Assembly: GCA_036785325.1 (NCBI GenBank)
Contig: JAXIVH010000021.1
Coordinates: 4,795,775 to 4,859,774, forward strand
Origin: Urophycis tenuis
Taxonomy: Eukaryota; Chordata; Actinopteri; Gadiformes; Phycidae
Length of the DNA stretch: 64,000 nucleotides
Direction: 5' to 3'
Part shown: piece by piece, positions 46,828-64,000 of the stretch
How the letters are laid out: each line of letters starts with the position of its first letter
How positions within the stretch are numbered: position 1 is the first letter of the stretch
Made by a program: the position numbers and the translations under genes
The notes under the pieces: generated by a model
Databases searched by the model: none
The model's input: the letters and a program-made list of their open reading frames with translations, nothing else
Told to the model about the DNA's origin: nothing

Positions 46828-49800
46828 GAATCATGCGTTCAGATTTGCGCTCATTTCTACGTTCGTTTGATAAATGAGGGCCAATGTGTCCACCAATTAT
46901 CTGAAAAGACGGGCACATTTTCAGTGGCTTGACAGTAAGTCCTTTAATAGCAGTGAGATACAATACTTAAGTACTGTGGTGTTTTCACTATCTCTATGGA
47001 AATGTGCTCTTTTGACTCACACATTTTTTACACAGGTGTTGCCACATGGAGTACATTTTCTGCAATGTACAGAAAAGCTTTCTACACCATTTACAGCATT
47101 GAAACCTGCCTTGGATGTGGACAGCTATATAAAAACTGCACACCAGGTACACATCTTATACTTGATAGTGTGACACTTACGGGGTTGAGCGGAGACAAGC
47201 GCGAGACCAAGCAACGTATACAGTGGAACCGAGTTTATTTAGGTGCCGGACGAAACCGGCACAGGCGCACACAGCGAGGTGTGTGCGTCTATCAAGTAGA
47301 CAGGAGACAAAGTACGTCCATCTACGATATACAAATACACACATACAATACACACGCAACAACTCACAAAGGGGAGACGGACACACGAGGTTGAGTAGGG
47401 AAACAAACAAGACACAGGTGAGAAAAAAGGGCGTGTTTTATTATTCATAGTTGGCTTAACAGTAATAGAATATTATTATATGCTAAGTGACCAGACGTCC
47501 GAGATCAAAACTGGGAATATCATCCCCGAGAAGGGGGAAAAAAAAGGGTCAGCTATGTTTAAGTTGAAGAAACAATATGATTAGGTTATATGTACATGTA
47601 TATACAGTATATAGGCTACGTATATCATACATAAACAATGTATGAATACATTAGATATCTATATCTTAGGGACCTTTAGACTGTATCTCTTGACTGTTTC
47701 TGCAGCAGCAAAGAGTTTATTCTGTCTTGACACTTGTATTGCCATTTTGTATTAACAACATAAATTATTATGTTTACAGTGATTGTTTTATATGTTTTTT
47801 TTATGAATGTCGCTTTGGATAAAAGCATCTGCCAAATAGGCTACTTAATAAACATAAACACCTGAATGTTTTCATATCAGCTAAAACCACCAATCGGTTT
47901 CACTGGATTCAGAATAAATCCAAGCTCTGTCTTACCCAACAATGTTAGTATTTGAATATTGTTACTTGAACGACTTATTCAGGTTACAATTATACTGTTA
48001 AGAAAGTATTGTCTTATACTTTGCCTAAAATGAGAATGCATCATAATCAGTGGCGCCTGGGGAATTTTGGGTGGGGCTGGAAGCTTGAAAACCAAACCCC
48101 CGCAGGGGGGTCTGGGGTCATCCTCCCTCAGAAGATTATTTGTGATTTTCACATACAAATGAAGCATTCTGGTGCATTCTGACAAAATAATAAAGACAAA
48201 ATAGAACATTTCCTTACAAAGACGAATGGGGCTGGAGAACTAAGTTTTCACTTAATTTATTTGCTTTGTTTATGGGAATTATACACAAGTTAAAATTCAA
48301 TTCAATTCAATTTATAGAGCATCAAAACATTACACGACTCATGGCGCTTGACAGTGTTGAACATTCAGAGAGAGCCCATATGTAACAGGGGCGAGGAAAA
48401 ACTCCCTATAATTGGAGATACATATAGGAAGAAACCTCATGCAGATCTACGACTCAAGGGCCTGACCCATCTGCCTAGGGTCAGTTACAGGGCAGTAAGG
48501 TTTGTATACATGATAAATGAATAGGTTAGTTAGGTGTAGAGAATAGAACATGGTGTCTAGAGCCACCTGGGGTGTATGTGTACAAAGATGTAGGATGGTT
48601 ACATAACCAGTATGATAATGCATGAATCCCATTTAGTGTCAGAAAGTTCAAATAGTCCAGTGTAGGGATGACTTGTCATAGCTATTGGGAATTGTCATAG
48701 GGCAGTAGTGGATCGCTAGGTAGCGCAGGCCAGGAATCCGGTCAAGGGGACAGCAACAGGTGATGGTAGGGAGTCATAGGATGGGACTTCAGGTGCGATG
48801 AGGGCCAAATACAAGGATGGCTGATGACTGGTAATGGTTTACCTCACAAGTGAGGTAAGTGGGAAGAGAGAGAGAGATATATAGAGTGGGTTAGGTGTGC
48901 TATAAGTTTCATGATGGTTAGTATTAATAAGTGTATCAATGGTACTACAGAGTGTTACATTATAGAGAGAAAAGGCAAGAGAGGGAGAGTCGAGAGAGAG
49001 AGAGAGGAAGAAGAGGGAGTTGAACGACATGACAGAGAGGAGGTAAGAGGGAGAGTTGAGAGAGAGACAGAGGGAGATACAATATGCACACTGAAGGCAT
49101 GATGCCACCATAGGAAAGATAGACTAGCTATAATGTATAGCCACTGTCCATCTGATTGTCTAATCAGCTAGCGCTAATATCCCCCCCCCCCCCCCCCCCC
49201 GGACTGTGGTCCTATACCCCTGTTGGCTTTTACAATCTTTATCTTCAACATCTATTTCAACTTTATGTTGTTCAAGTATGCCATTTCTTCATTTCATTGA
49301 CAAGCAATTCTATACTCTTGTTTGTTAGCCTAGCTGGGTACGATTTCAGTACTCCTTCTCAACTCTGTGGTAATATAATACAACCAATAGTGCGTTAGTG
49401 TTAAATCTTACTTGTGAAAAGTAATCCCCCGATTCCTATTTTCGACGCTCCACTCATTTGAGCAGGAATACGCTGAACACCAGCCCGGCATCCTTGTTTT
49501 CTTCTGTAGACGCTACCGCTGTCAATGCTGCTCGCCGGCTCCTGATCCCCACTCCAATATGGCGGCCGAATTTCTCGTTTGGCAGCAGCCAATGTTGCGT
49601 CTACCTAATAGGATGTCTATGATTTGGAAGCCGAGCCGATCTGGTACCTACACCCACACCGGAAGGTAGTGACGGTGGTGTGGTGGATTAGTATCTGAAC
49701 TGCACACCAGCAACCGGTGTTCATATCTTGCTTATCCATCATCATGACTTTTAACCGCATCTAGATTGGGTGCTAGCGCGACCATCCGAACATGGGTACA

Positions 49801-50690
49801 AGTAAGAAATAAGCGCAAAAAATAGTATTTTATTCTATTCTATTCTAAAAAACATAATTCAATGTGGCCAGTCTAAAGCATGCATTTCAATAATTTCAGG
49901 TGAATGTAACCTATGATTTGCAATAGGCTAAGCTCTAACCTTTCATCTGATGTTGATTACCTGTAGCAAATAAGAAAAAAAAACTCATCGAAACACCCTG
50001 ACTATGAGGCGGCGCTCAGCTTTATGGTGTGTTTTATTATCGATCCGTCTCTCTTAGCTGGAAACCTCCTCCCGACCAGGTTTGGTTGCGAGCATAAGTT
50101 ACCATGGTGATATAGCGCCGCTAAAAGAGAGCGACTTTCGTATGACAGCTAACCCATGCTTTGAGCGCAACATACCTCGCTAACCCACTAGTCGAGGTTC
50201 GTAGTGCACCCCACGGGTTAGCTTCACAGAGTATGTTGCCGCAATAACAGACCCAAAGTTAATCTGAACTGGCTCTGTGAAACTGAAAGCCCCGAGTTTC
50301 CTTCAACTCTGACTCAACTAACTTTGAGTTTTCACGTTCTCGCCATGCGGCCAAAAATGGCAAGCGCAGAACAAGAAAAGGGCAAGTGCTCTTTTTCACC
50401 GTGATGAAGGTGAGGGCATTCTTGCTGTCAATCAAATGCAACCATGGCAGTTGTAGGATTGGATTTGGTTCTCAGCACTGAGAAGGCTGTAAACTGTTAT
50501 CAACCATAGAACTCTTTTTACAGGTTGTTAGGGTGTTCTTTTCATATATTTGATTCGATAAAATATAAATGAAACTGAATCAAATCAAATGTCTGAGCAT
50601 GGACTAGGCCTATAAGTAATTTGGGCTTGTTGATACAAGATCACTCCAAGGTAATTACTTTTGTATGTTTGTTTCCTTTGTCGCTGGTGA
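46828..50690. other. gene-poor repeat-rich stretch
   Basis: No convincing gene. It holds a SINE-like tail near 47810-47845 (GTCGCTTTGGATAAAAGCAT), a hAT-like end near 48050, an interspersed repeat at 48285-48480 (ATAGAGCATCAAAAC...GGCGAGGAAAAACTCCC), a GA-rich tract at 48860-49075 and a C run at 49183-49200. A CpG-rich spot near 49560 (ATATGGCGGCCG) might be a promoter, but no exon structure could be supported. Confidence 0.5.
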
Positions 50691-50738
50691 TTGGTCCACA
50701 TGCAAAATAGGGCCATGCCTCCCGCAGCCCAGGCGACC

Positions 50739-50851
50739 ATTGGGTGAAATAACTTCTAAATGCGCGCCATGAATTCAAATCAGAGTGCGCTCAAGTTACG
50801 AGCCTTCTTATTGGACAATAGTTTATCGCCTGTTGCCAGCGGTTATATAAA
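50739..50851 (+). promoter_or_regulatory. histone H2A promoter: two ATTGG boxes and TATA
   Basis: ATTGG (inverted CCAAT) at 50739-50743 and 50810-50814, then TATATAAA at 50844-50851, 61 bases before the H2A ATG. This is the usual architecture of replication-dependent histone promoters. Confidence 0.8.
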
Positions 50852-50911
50852 GAGCGGTGTGTCGCTTGGAAACTGAATCAGTTCTGAACGAACCGAAACC
50901 ATTTCTGTATC

Positions 50912-51295
50912 ATGTCTGGAAGAGGCAAGACCGGAGGCAAGGCCAGGGCGAAGGCAAAGACCCGCTCATCCCGTGCTGGACTCCAGTTCCCCGTCGGCCG
51001 TGTGCACAGACTTCTCCGCAAAGGCAACTATGCTCATCGCGTTGGTGCCGGTGCTCCCGTCTACCTGGCGGCTGTGCTCGAGTATCTGACCGCTGAGATC
51101 CTGGAGTTGGCCGGAAACGCCGCCCGCGACAACAAGAAGACCCGCATCATCCCCCGCCATCTGCAGCTGGCCGTCCGCAACGACGAGGAGCTCAACAAGC
51201 TCCTGGGCGGAGTGACCATCGCTCAGGGCGGTGTGCTGCCCAACATCCAGGCCGTCCTCCTGCCCAAGAAGACCGAGAAGCCTGCAAAGAAGTAA
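50912..51295 (+). CDS. histone H2A (replication-dependent)
   Basis: Core nucleosome histone, 127 residues, no intron. Begins MSGRGKTGGKARAKAKTRSS, with the H2A signature AGLQFPVGRVHRLLRKGNYA, the acidic-patch region (EYLTAEILELAGNAARDN, NDEELNKLLGG) and the C-terminal LPKKTEKPAKK with the ubiquitinated-lysine region. A TATA box lies upstream and a 3' stem-loop 25 bases after the stop. Canonical H2A rather than H2A.X (no SQEY end) or H2A.Z. It is in the same orientation as H4, 1.06 kb downstream. Confidence 0.98.
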   Translation: MSGRGKTGGKARAKAKTRSSRAGLQFPVGRVHRLLRKGNYAHRVGAGAPVYLAAVLEYLTAEILELAGNAARDNKKTRIIPRHLQLAVRNDEELNKLLGGVTIAQGGVLPNIQAVLLPKKTEKPAKK

Positions 51296-51320
51296 TCGGA
51301 GTCAGTTTCTAAAACCCAAA

Positions 51321-51336
51321 GGCTCTTTTAAGAGCC
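51321..51336 (+). promoter_or_regulatory. histone 3'-end stem-loop (H2A)
   Basis: GGCTCTTTTAAGAGCC preceded by ACCCAAA and followed by ACTA; the SLBP-binding stem-loop of metazoan histone mRNAs. A purine-rich CAAGAGCGCAAG about 16 bases later could be the U7-pairing element. Confidence 0.95.
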
Positions 51337-51475
51337 ACTAACATTTTTACCAAGAGCGCAAGTCTTGTTGACCGGTTAATGTAGAATATAAATACTTAAT
51401 TGATCCCAAGCTGTGACATTACGTCCAACTATGCATCACATTTCGGGGACTTGCGTGCAAAACAAAACCTGCAGT

Positions 51476-51606
51476 GGGTAGAGCGGGTCGTCCACTAACC
51501 GCAGAGTCGGCGGGTTGACTGACCCCCTCCTACTGTTCATGTTGACATTATGTACTGATTGTAAGTCGCTTTTCCCAAAAGCGTCTGCTAATCGCACCCT
51601 TAAAAT
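51476..51606 (+). repeat. tRNA-derived SINE fragment between the histone genes
   Basis: Decayed A and B boxes (GTGGGTAGAGCGGGT, GGCGGGTTGACTGAC) and the tail TGTAAGTCGCTTTTCCCAAAAGCG, the general form of fish tRNA SINEs. Confidence 0.6.
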
Positions 51607-51825
51607 TTAAGTGAAGGGGTAAAATTATAAAACACTCAACTTGGACGTCGAAATCGTATTGTAAACTACCAAATTACAAAACGTGCAGCAGAAGGAGATA
51701 CAAATGATCTTGTTTTTTTATTTACTTTGGCACGCGAATGAACATTGCTACAATATGTTTATTTGTTGACATGCTTATAGGACGTAAGCATTGTTTTAAC
51801 CGAGATGGGGAAATAACACGATTGA

Positions 51826-51960
51826 ACTCAGAACTCAAAACTTTATTGCCAAGTAGATTAGCCCCTACGAGGAATATGTCTTGGTGGTTCGTGCGCAACA
51901 GTGAACAAGCAACAAAAACACTAACAATAGACAGTACAAACAAGCAACACGATGACGGGG
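51826..51960 (-). repeat. retroposon 3' end (same family as 41905-42110)
   Basis: AACTCAGAACTC followed by CTTTATTGCCAAGTAG and a diverged continuation of the same family. Confidence 0.6.
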
Positions 51961-52274
51961 CCTGGTAGGCTAACAAACAAAATCTAAATGGAGGTAAGTG
52001 TTTTAAGGTGTAAAATGCTGTCAAACGTGTATAATACTTGGTGACCGAGCATAATTGTACACGACACGCATGAAGAACTAAGAAAATCGATACATTATTA
52101 AAATGAAACTAGAATAATTGTACGTCGCTGGAAAAAGGATCATCCGCGATGCCAGTAGCGAAAATATATTCCATAATCATAATCAACAAGTGAATACAAT
52201 ATGTACAATATGAATACAATATGAACGTCACATCAGAAATCCTGGGCGGGGTCTGTGCTGGCAGTCCCGCCTTC

Positions 52275-52667
<393 letters not shown>

Positions 52668-52692
52668 AACATCTCGACCATCTTGACCCAAA

Positions 52693-52708
52693 GGCTCTTT
52701 TAAGAGCC
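52693..52708 (+). promoter_or_regulatory. histone 3'-end stem-loop (H4)
   Basis: GGCTCTTTTAAGAGCC, identical to the H2A copy and also preceded by ACCCAAA. Confidence 0.95.
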
Positions 52709-53342
52709 ACCCACGTCCACATCTAAGACTTGGATTTCCTAACTTTTGCGTGATGGCCGATTTAAAGTACTGCTAGTCGCAATGAAAAACATTACTGATC
52801 TATTTGAGCTCTGCCTGTGCCTTCAACACGATCTTGTTGAGGTGTTCTGTTATAATGTGTATGATATTATTACCCGAGTTGGTCTACAATCAACAAGTTG
52901 CCGCCTGAGAGTCCAGCAGCGCCCTCTATTGGGCTGTATGCATAGTGCATATCCATTTTGGGTGTACTTTAGGTCGGATGATCTATGACATCAAAGTGGT
53001 AACAAGAGGTTTTTTATTAAGTGGTGCCAACGGTGATAGCGAAACTAGTCAAAAGCTTAGGAGGAGGGTATGATGCAGGTCTGATGGACTCTCTTGGATT
53101 GTTGACTACCCAATGGGCAGACCACAGTTTGTACGCCTACAGAATTGTGTATCTGACAGTGTGGTTAGCAACACTGGGGCCCCACAGGGGACGGTGCTTT
53201 CTCCCTTCCTCTTCACCCTCTACACCTCAGACTTCAGCTATTGCAGTCCTGCCACCTTCAGAAGTTTTCTGATGACTCCGCAATGGTTGGCTGTATTGAG
53301 TGGGGTGATGAGGGTGAGTATAGGACTGTTGTGGGCAACTTT

Positions 53343-54012
53343 AGCCTAGTTTATACTTCTCCGACTGCGTAACTACGGAGACCCCTCGAGCCCTCATAGT
53401 TCTCCGTCGTGGTGACGGATACGGAATGCAATTTCCCGCTTGACCAGTAGGGGTCGCTACGAAGACTGGCCATGACATTCACGCAAGTAAATAAGTACAA
53501 AAGGAAAAAATAGTTAAGAGGGGATCAATTATTAAATAGAAAAGGGGATGCATTATAAATGAAATGCTTTTAAAAGTAAAAACCGTACATAAACTAATAA
53601 AATAAAAAAACAACAATCTATTTACAACAATTTAGTGCAATTTGCCACCGTCTCTTAAGTTTCACAAGTTCAAGTAGGTCGGCTTGCATTTTGGAGCTTT
53701 ATGCGTCCATATAGTAAACGATATATATGTAGCGTATATATCTAGCGTATATATAGCGTATAAAGCGTATATACATAAATGGCGCTGCCAGTGTTTACGG
53801 TGTGATAGAAGTCGATAGCGATAGAATGTGATTCATTGTGAGTCATTCATGTGTAAATGACGTGTTTAGAGGACCAATCGCAGCCCTTGCGGTCTCCGTT
53901 GTGCGTTGACGGAGTGACGGATACTTAAAAAATATTTCAGGCCGACGGAGACGACGGAGAGGGCTCTCCGTATCCGTCGTACGGCACTTTACGCAGAAGT
54001 ATAAACTAGGCT
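53343..54012. mobile_element. 670-bp Harbinger-type MITE inserted in the LINE frame, TTT duplication
   Basis: Perfect 18-bp inverted termini AGCCTAGTTTATACTTCT at 53343-53360 and, inverted, at 53995-54012. TTT occurs on both sides (53340-53342, 54013-54015). Taking out the MITE and one TTT joins ...GGCAACTTT to GTCTCTTGG in frame. Same family as 15687-16058. Confidence 0.92.
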
Positions 54013-54969
54013 TTTGTCTCTTGGTGTGAGCTGAACCATCTACAGCTCAATGCTACAAAGACAAAGGAGCTCATTGTGGACCTAAGGAGGGTCAAAACAC
54101 CGGTGGGCCCTGTGTTCATCCAGGGGGTTCCTGTCGACATTGTTGAGTACAAGTACCTGGGGGTGTATTTCAACAACAAGTTGGACTGGACCAGGAACAC
54201 AGAGGCTGTCAATAAGAAGGGCCAAAGCCGACTATTTTTTCTGAGGAGGCTAAGGTCCTTCAACATCTGCAGGACAATGCTGAGGATGTTCTACGAGTCT
54301 GTGGTTGCCAGTGCGATCTTCTTCGCTGTCACATGCTGGGGCAGTGGGTTGAGGGTTGTGGACACTAACAGACTTAATAGACTCATCAAGAGGGCTGGTG
54401 ATGTAGTGGGTGAGGAATTGGACACTCTGACTACCGTAGCAGATAGGCGGATGCTGTCCAGGCTACGGCCTATCATGGACAATGCCTCTCACCCTCTCTT
54501 TTCCACCCTGGCTCAGCGGAGGAGTACCTTCAGCAGAAGACTCCTCTCACCGAGATGCACCACAGAGCGTCATAGGAAATCATTCCTGCCTGTGGTCATC
54601 AAACTTTACAATTTGTCACTGTCATCTACATAATAGGTTATCCATTCTTTTGCATATCTGTAATTTCATTTAATTTCACTGTAATTTCATTTTACTACAT
54701 CATTTCTCTGCACTACTGGTCTTACAAAAAATCTGACATTCTATGCATCCTTGTGTATGCTATTACCTCGTAGTGTATGCTACATTTATGTATATTTTCA
54801 TTTCTTTATGTATGTTTTTGTATATTTTACTACATAGGTTTATATTTATATAGGTTTATATTTTTTACTTAGGTGTACATTATATATTTATATATTTAAC
54901 ACTCTATATATATATTTATACCCAAATAAAGAGTGTCCTCTTTATTTTATTTTTTTACTGGAGTATTGT

Positions 54970-55351
54970 CCATCCATCCATCCATTATCGTGACCGCTTA
55001 TTCTCTACGAGGGTCGCGGGGGGGCTGGAGCCAATCCCAGCTGCAACGGGCGAGAGGCGGGGTACACCCTGGACAGGTCGCCAGCCTATCACAGGGCTAA
55101 CATACATAGACAAACAACCATTCACACTCACATACACACCTATGGTCAATTTAGAGACACCAATTAACCTAATCCCCAACCTGCATGTTTTTGGTCTGTG
55201 GGAGGAAGCCGGAGTACCCGGAGATAACCCACGCAAGCACGGGGAGAACATGCAAACTCCACACAGAAAGGTCCCGGGTCCCAGGTGGATTCGAACCCAG
55301 AACCCTCTTGCTGTGAGGCGACAGTGCTAACCACTGCACCACCGTGCCGCC
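54970..55351 (-). mobile_element. tRNA-derived SINE with 12-bp target duplication
   Basis: Flanked by CTGGAGTATTGT at 54958-54969 and 55352-55363. Read on the minus strand, it starts GGCGGCACGGTGGTGCAGTGG (A-box region), has a B box at GGGTTCGAATCC, and ends with a GGATGGATGG tail. Abundant fish SINE form. Confidence 0.92.
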
Positions 55352-55985
55352 CTGGAGTATTGTGACGAACGCAATTTCCCTCAGGGATCAATAAAGTATG
55401 TCTGTCTGTCAATGATAAGGGTCAATGTAAGGAGTTGTGGCATGAAATTATTCAAGGCATTTCAGGTACAGACAGGTCTGGGTGACCAGGTAAGTTAAAC
55501 TTGTGGTGCCTTCAGTTTGGTTTGTTGCCCAACTGAGCTAGAAAGGTTGATTAACTCATTTATTAGAAAATGGGTTGGAGCCCCACGCTGTCTGTCTGGC
55601 CTTGTATGGAAAGGGCATGTTAGAGTTGCCAGTATCTAGTCTGACAGAGGAATACAATTTGCTATGGTTAGACTGGAAATAACTAACTCAGTCAAAGGAT
55701 CCAGTGGTTAGAGGTGCAGTGCCCACAGTCAGAAGTGAAAGCAAAAAGAGGCAGTGCAGCAAGCACAGGCAGCCCTTAGATACAGAGACATTGTTGGCCA
55801 GGTTCAGCATGGGCGTGGTGGTCAGGGCTGTGTGCAGGAAATCTTGCATGGAATAAGGCTACAGCAGTACAACAGAGAAAGCTGCCAGTCGAAGAAATAC
55901 ATCGACAGGAGGAGTTGGTAAGATGTACAAAGGTAGCGTCACAGCCAAAGCAAGGGCAGTGGGTGAATTGGGAGAGTGTAGAGAA

Positions 55986-56135
55986 GATTAGATTAGATTA
56001 GATTCAATTTTAATTGTCATTGTGCAGGGTACAAGTACAGAATAAGGTGCAAAGTTGAAAGACATGGAAAGTGGCAGTGGTTATTAAAGTGACGGTAATT
56101 ATCGGTAGATAATAAAGTGACATAAACAGTGCAGA
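55986..56135 (-). repeat. retroposon 3' end with AGATT tail, copy c
   Basis: AGATT repeats then TAATTGTCATTGTGCAGGGTA; third member of the family at 27910 and 45155. Confidence 0.75.
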
Positions 56136-58020
56136 TGGAGAGGGTTGAAGTGGAAGGATCTGAGCAACATGGAGGCAAGCAGAATTAGATTTCTGATAGG
56201 GGCTACGTATGATCAAAATCCGCTTTTGCACTCCTAACGGAGTTGGGCATATGTGGACAGCACATGGAACTGGCGACAAAAAGCATGTCACAAGCATCGG
56301 AGAGCGCAAGCGCGTGGCTTTGGCTAAAGAGGAAGCTTGGTAGTTGGGGTTTCCGGTGGAGACAACGTTAAGCTACGGTGATGGCAGGCGCTGAATGGTG
56401 AGGATTAGAGGGAACTGTGAGGTGGTGGCATAGAGGGGTGTGTTTGGAGGACACTGGAATACACAGTTAACCCTTCTTGAGGGGTCGTGGGCCTAACTTA
56501 ACGAAACGCCGGTGAAGGAAGGTGCCCACCAAATAACCCCAATAATGTGCCACATAACGCTGTTGGCTAGGCTAGGTAATGGGTGAATGGTGCCACCTGA
56601 GGAATGACTCTGTAGATTTATGATGGCGTAGCCTGATGTCTGCTATGGTGTTGCACCTAGTGGTGGTTATGTCACTTGCGTGTTGTACGCTTCGTCTTAT
56701 CTGAATGATTAAAATTCATTTTCTTTGAGTGGATGGAGCTTAAAAGTATTGACACAGCATTTAAAGGGGGTACTTCAGTCCGAATTCACAACATTGGAGA
56801 TTTGTCTCCCTCTTTTAGTTGATCAGCCAATTGCAAATTATTAATTGTTTGCAAAGTATGAACCAGCTGATGTGGTATCCATCTTGAAATCCTTCTGGGC
56901 TATAAGCTGTCTCATTTTTTCAAATGCAAGTCCAAGATTTAGCCATGTTTTAGCACAGGTCTGATCACAGCACGAGATGACTTCTTAGGCTTCTTAGTTC
57001 GGGTCGAATCCAGCACAATCTCAGTGTTTCCAGTTTGTTTGCTTGTGTCCATCGCCACATACATTGGCCATTACATGCACTATGCTGGCTGGTTATTAAA
57101 AAAAAAAGTTCCTCTGCAATTGTGTGAACCCACTTGTCCTCTTTCCAGTGATGCACATAGAACCCCCCCCCTCCCCAAGCAGGCGAGACAGATGATAAAC
57201 AACAGTGTATCAACAACAATATAGAAAGGGTGCGCGCCCAAAGTGTGCACCGAAAAATACACTCAAATATGTATTATAGTCTACTTACAAGCATTCACTA
57301 GGACTTCTTATCACTCCAGTACTTTTTTAGCACACTCGTATATCACTCTTCCCTCCCCCCGTATCAGGGTTTGATTACAAATAAATTGCAAACACATCAT
57401 TTCAACAACACAATCATTTTAATAACCTTTTTTTTTTTTAGCTAAACAGTTGAAAAGTATCTTGACTTTTCATTTTGGACATTGGACACAGAACAGAAAA
57501 GTGAAAGTTTAGGTAAAACACTTAGAATACATTCCAAAGAGGCTTGAAGTAGGACTACAGCTGTCCTCATCTGTTTGTCGCTCGTTGTCTGTAGAGTGAA
57601 ACAATGCACGGAAGGTTCAGACCTATGGTTCAGACACAATTCACAACGAGTTATGCAATGTATTTTGGGGAAACGTTAATATTACGTTAGCAGGTGTGTT
57701 GTCATGCTGAAAGTGCAATTTTTTTCAAAGACTGTGTATTTCTTTCCGGTAGGGCGTACCCCCTCCGAATATGTTAGTGGTACGCCGTACCGACCAGTAC
57801 CGGCTTTACTTTCACTCCTGTGAATTCAATGTCAACTTGTTTCACATTCGTTTTTCAACAACAAAGACATCCTCATCCGTGGGTGGTGTTGGTGCCTTTC
57901 ACATATCCGTTCTCTATCCGGGCGCGTCCGATAAGTTTCGATTCTCTCGAAATCTGGAAAGAATTGATGTTTAGTCTCTTTCCTTCGTATACGGGGGTTG
58001 GCTCCCATCACTCAGACATT
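56136..58020. other. unassigned DNA upstream of the tetraspanin gene
   Basis: No gene recognised. GGTAGGGCGTACCCCC near 57747 and a GTACGCCGTACCGACC stretch near 57780 look like a terminus of a DNA transposon, but no partner end was found. Confidence 0.4.
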
Positions 58021-58024
58021 TCAA

Positions 58025-58080
58025 CCAATGAAATACTTACGTTAGATTCATGGGCGGGATTCACCGCCCTGGTTTATAAA
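58025..58080 (+). promoter_or_regulatory. tetraspanin core promoter: CCAAT, GC box, TATA
   Basis: CCAAT at 58025-58029, GGGCGG at 58052-58057 and TTTATAAA at 58073-58080, in the usual order and spacing, 192 bases before the ATG at 58272. Confidence 0.65.
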
Positions 58081-58271
58081 CTGTACCCACACGTGTTTAT
58101 TTATTGGGCTTCATTGTACTAAACGTGCACACGGTAGCAGTCACCTCAACATCACAGGAAAGGTATTGGAAATACAAGTGTTTGAGTTATTATAATAACA
58201 GACTTGCATGTTTGGAAGATGTTCAGCCAGTGAATGTTTTCTACCGTTCCCCAGACTCTGAAGGATTCGTC

Positions 58272-63843
<5,572 letters not shown>

Positions 63844-64000
63844 GTAAGAACAGCTTGCTGGGGACGGCATCCCCACTTCGTTCATGTGTGGGGAAAGTTG
63901 GTAGCATATATAGATTGTTTAAGTCCCCGGTCACCCACATCCTAACAACCAAATCCAAGCCCAGTGTGTCAATAAACTCAAAAGTTGAGGTTGGCAGTCA

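Larger units (their letters stand above)
53040..55410 (+). mobile_element. L2/CR1-like LINE, 5'-truncated, split by a MITE and a SINE
   Basis: Reverse-transcriptase frame: QFVRLQNCVSDSVVSNTGAP, QGTVLSPFLFTLYTSDF, then a frame change near 53255 into FSDDSAMVGCIEWGDEGEYR, interrupted at 53343. The frame resumes at 54013 with SWCELNHLQLNATKTKELIV, VEYKYLGVYFNNKLDWTRN, and on to a stop at 54633. The 3' UTR is interrupted by a SINE at 54970-55351, and the element ends CAGGGATCAATAAAGTATG plus TCTG units at about 55410. Confidence 0.85.

Noticed and set aside
49401..49610. First exon of an unknown gene near ATATGGCGGCC
   Set aside because: Plausible ATG context and a donor-like GTAAGA on the minus strand, but no second exon or family match could be supported.
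55300..55351. Possible tRNA gene (B box GGTTCGAATCC)
   Set aside because: It is the head of a SINE with a 12-bp target duplication; no cloverleaf can be formed. The same applies to the B-box-like sites at 41.1, 51.5 and 60.66 kb.

Overview
The window is from a bony-fish (teleost) nuclear genome. Genes are split by GT-AG introns, two replication-dependent histone genes carry the 16-base metazoan 3' stem-loop, and the long microsatellites, PIF/Harbinger and hAT DNA transposons, L2-like and RTE-like LINEs and tRNA-derived SINEs are a typical teleost mixture. The species is not determined.

Layout from left to right. (1) 1-8.1 kb, minus strand: mapk3 (ERK1), coding exons 1-6; the last exons lie off the left edge. 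(2) 9.1-12.5 kb, plus strand, head-to-head with mapk3: nudt9 (ADP-ribose pyrophosphatase), complete in 8 coding exons. (3) 14.7-16.5 kb: a hAT element with perfect 8-bp target duplications, holding a smaller MITE and a long palindrome. (4) 17.5-36.6 kb, plus strand: two tandem apolipoprotein-L-like genes with identical lengths for their first two recognised exons. Copy 1 carries a 9.6-kb two-gene DNA transposon in its last intron. Copy 2 has lost about 129 codons in frame, and its 3' end is split by an antisense RTE-type LINE with a long open frame. (5) 36.7-40.9 kb: a nearly complete PIF/Harbinger transposon with an intact three-exon transposase and a convergent SANT/MADF-like gene. (6) 41-50 kb: repeat-rich DNA (SINEs, L2 LINE, a second hAT with an 8-bp target duplication). 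(7) 50.9-52.7 kb, plus strand: histone H2A and H4 genes, each with TATA box and 3' stem-loop. (8) 53-55.4 kb: an L2-like LINE split by a Harbinger-type MITE and by a SINE, both at base-resolved sites. (9) 58-64 kb, plus strand: a CD9-type tetraspanin gene running off the right edge, its introns full of nested repeats, including a 151-bp CT tract that forms a splice-acceptor pyrimidine tract.

The host genes form no pathway together: a MAP kinase, a mitochondrial-type Nudix hydrolase, lipid-binding APOL-like proteins, core histones and a membrane scaffold. The most unusual content is the mobile DNA: the two-gene element in the APOL intron, the Harbinger element, and several nested insertions whose order can be read from the sequence. 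No virus or bacterial-type system was recognised; the one LTR-retrotransposon pol fragment (BEL/Pao type) is short and decayed.
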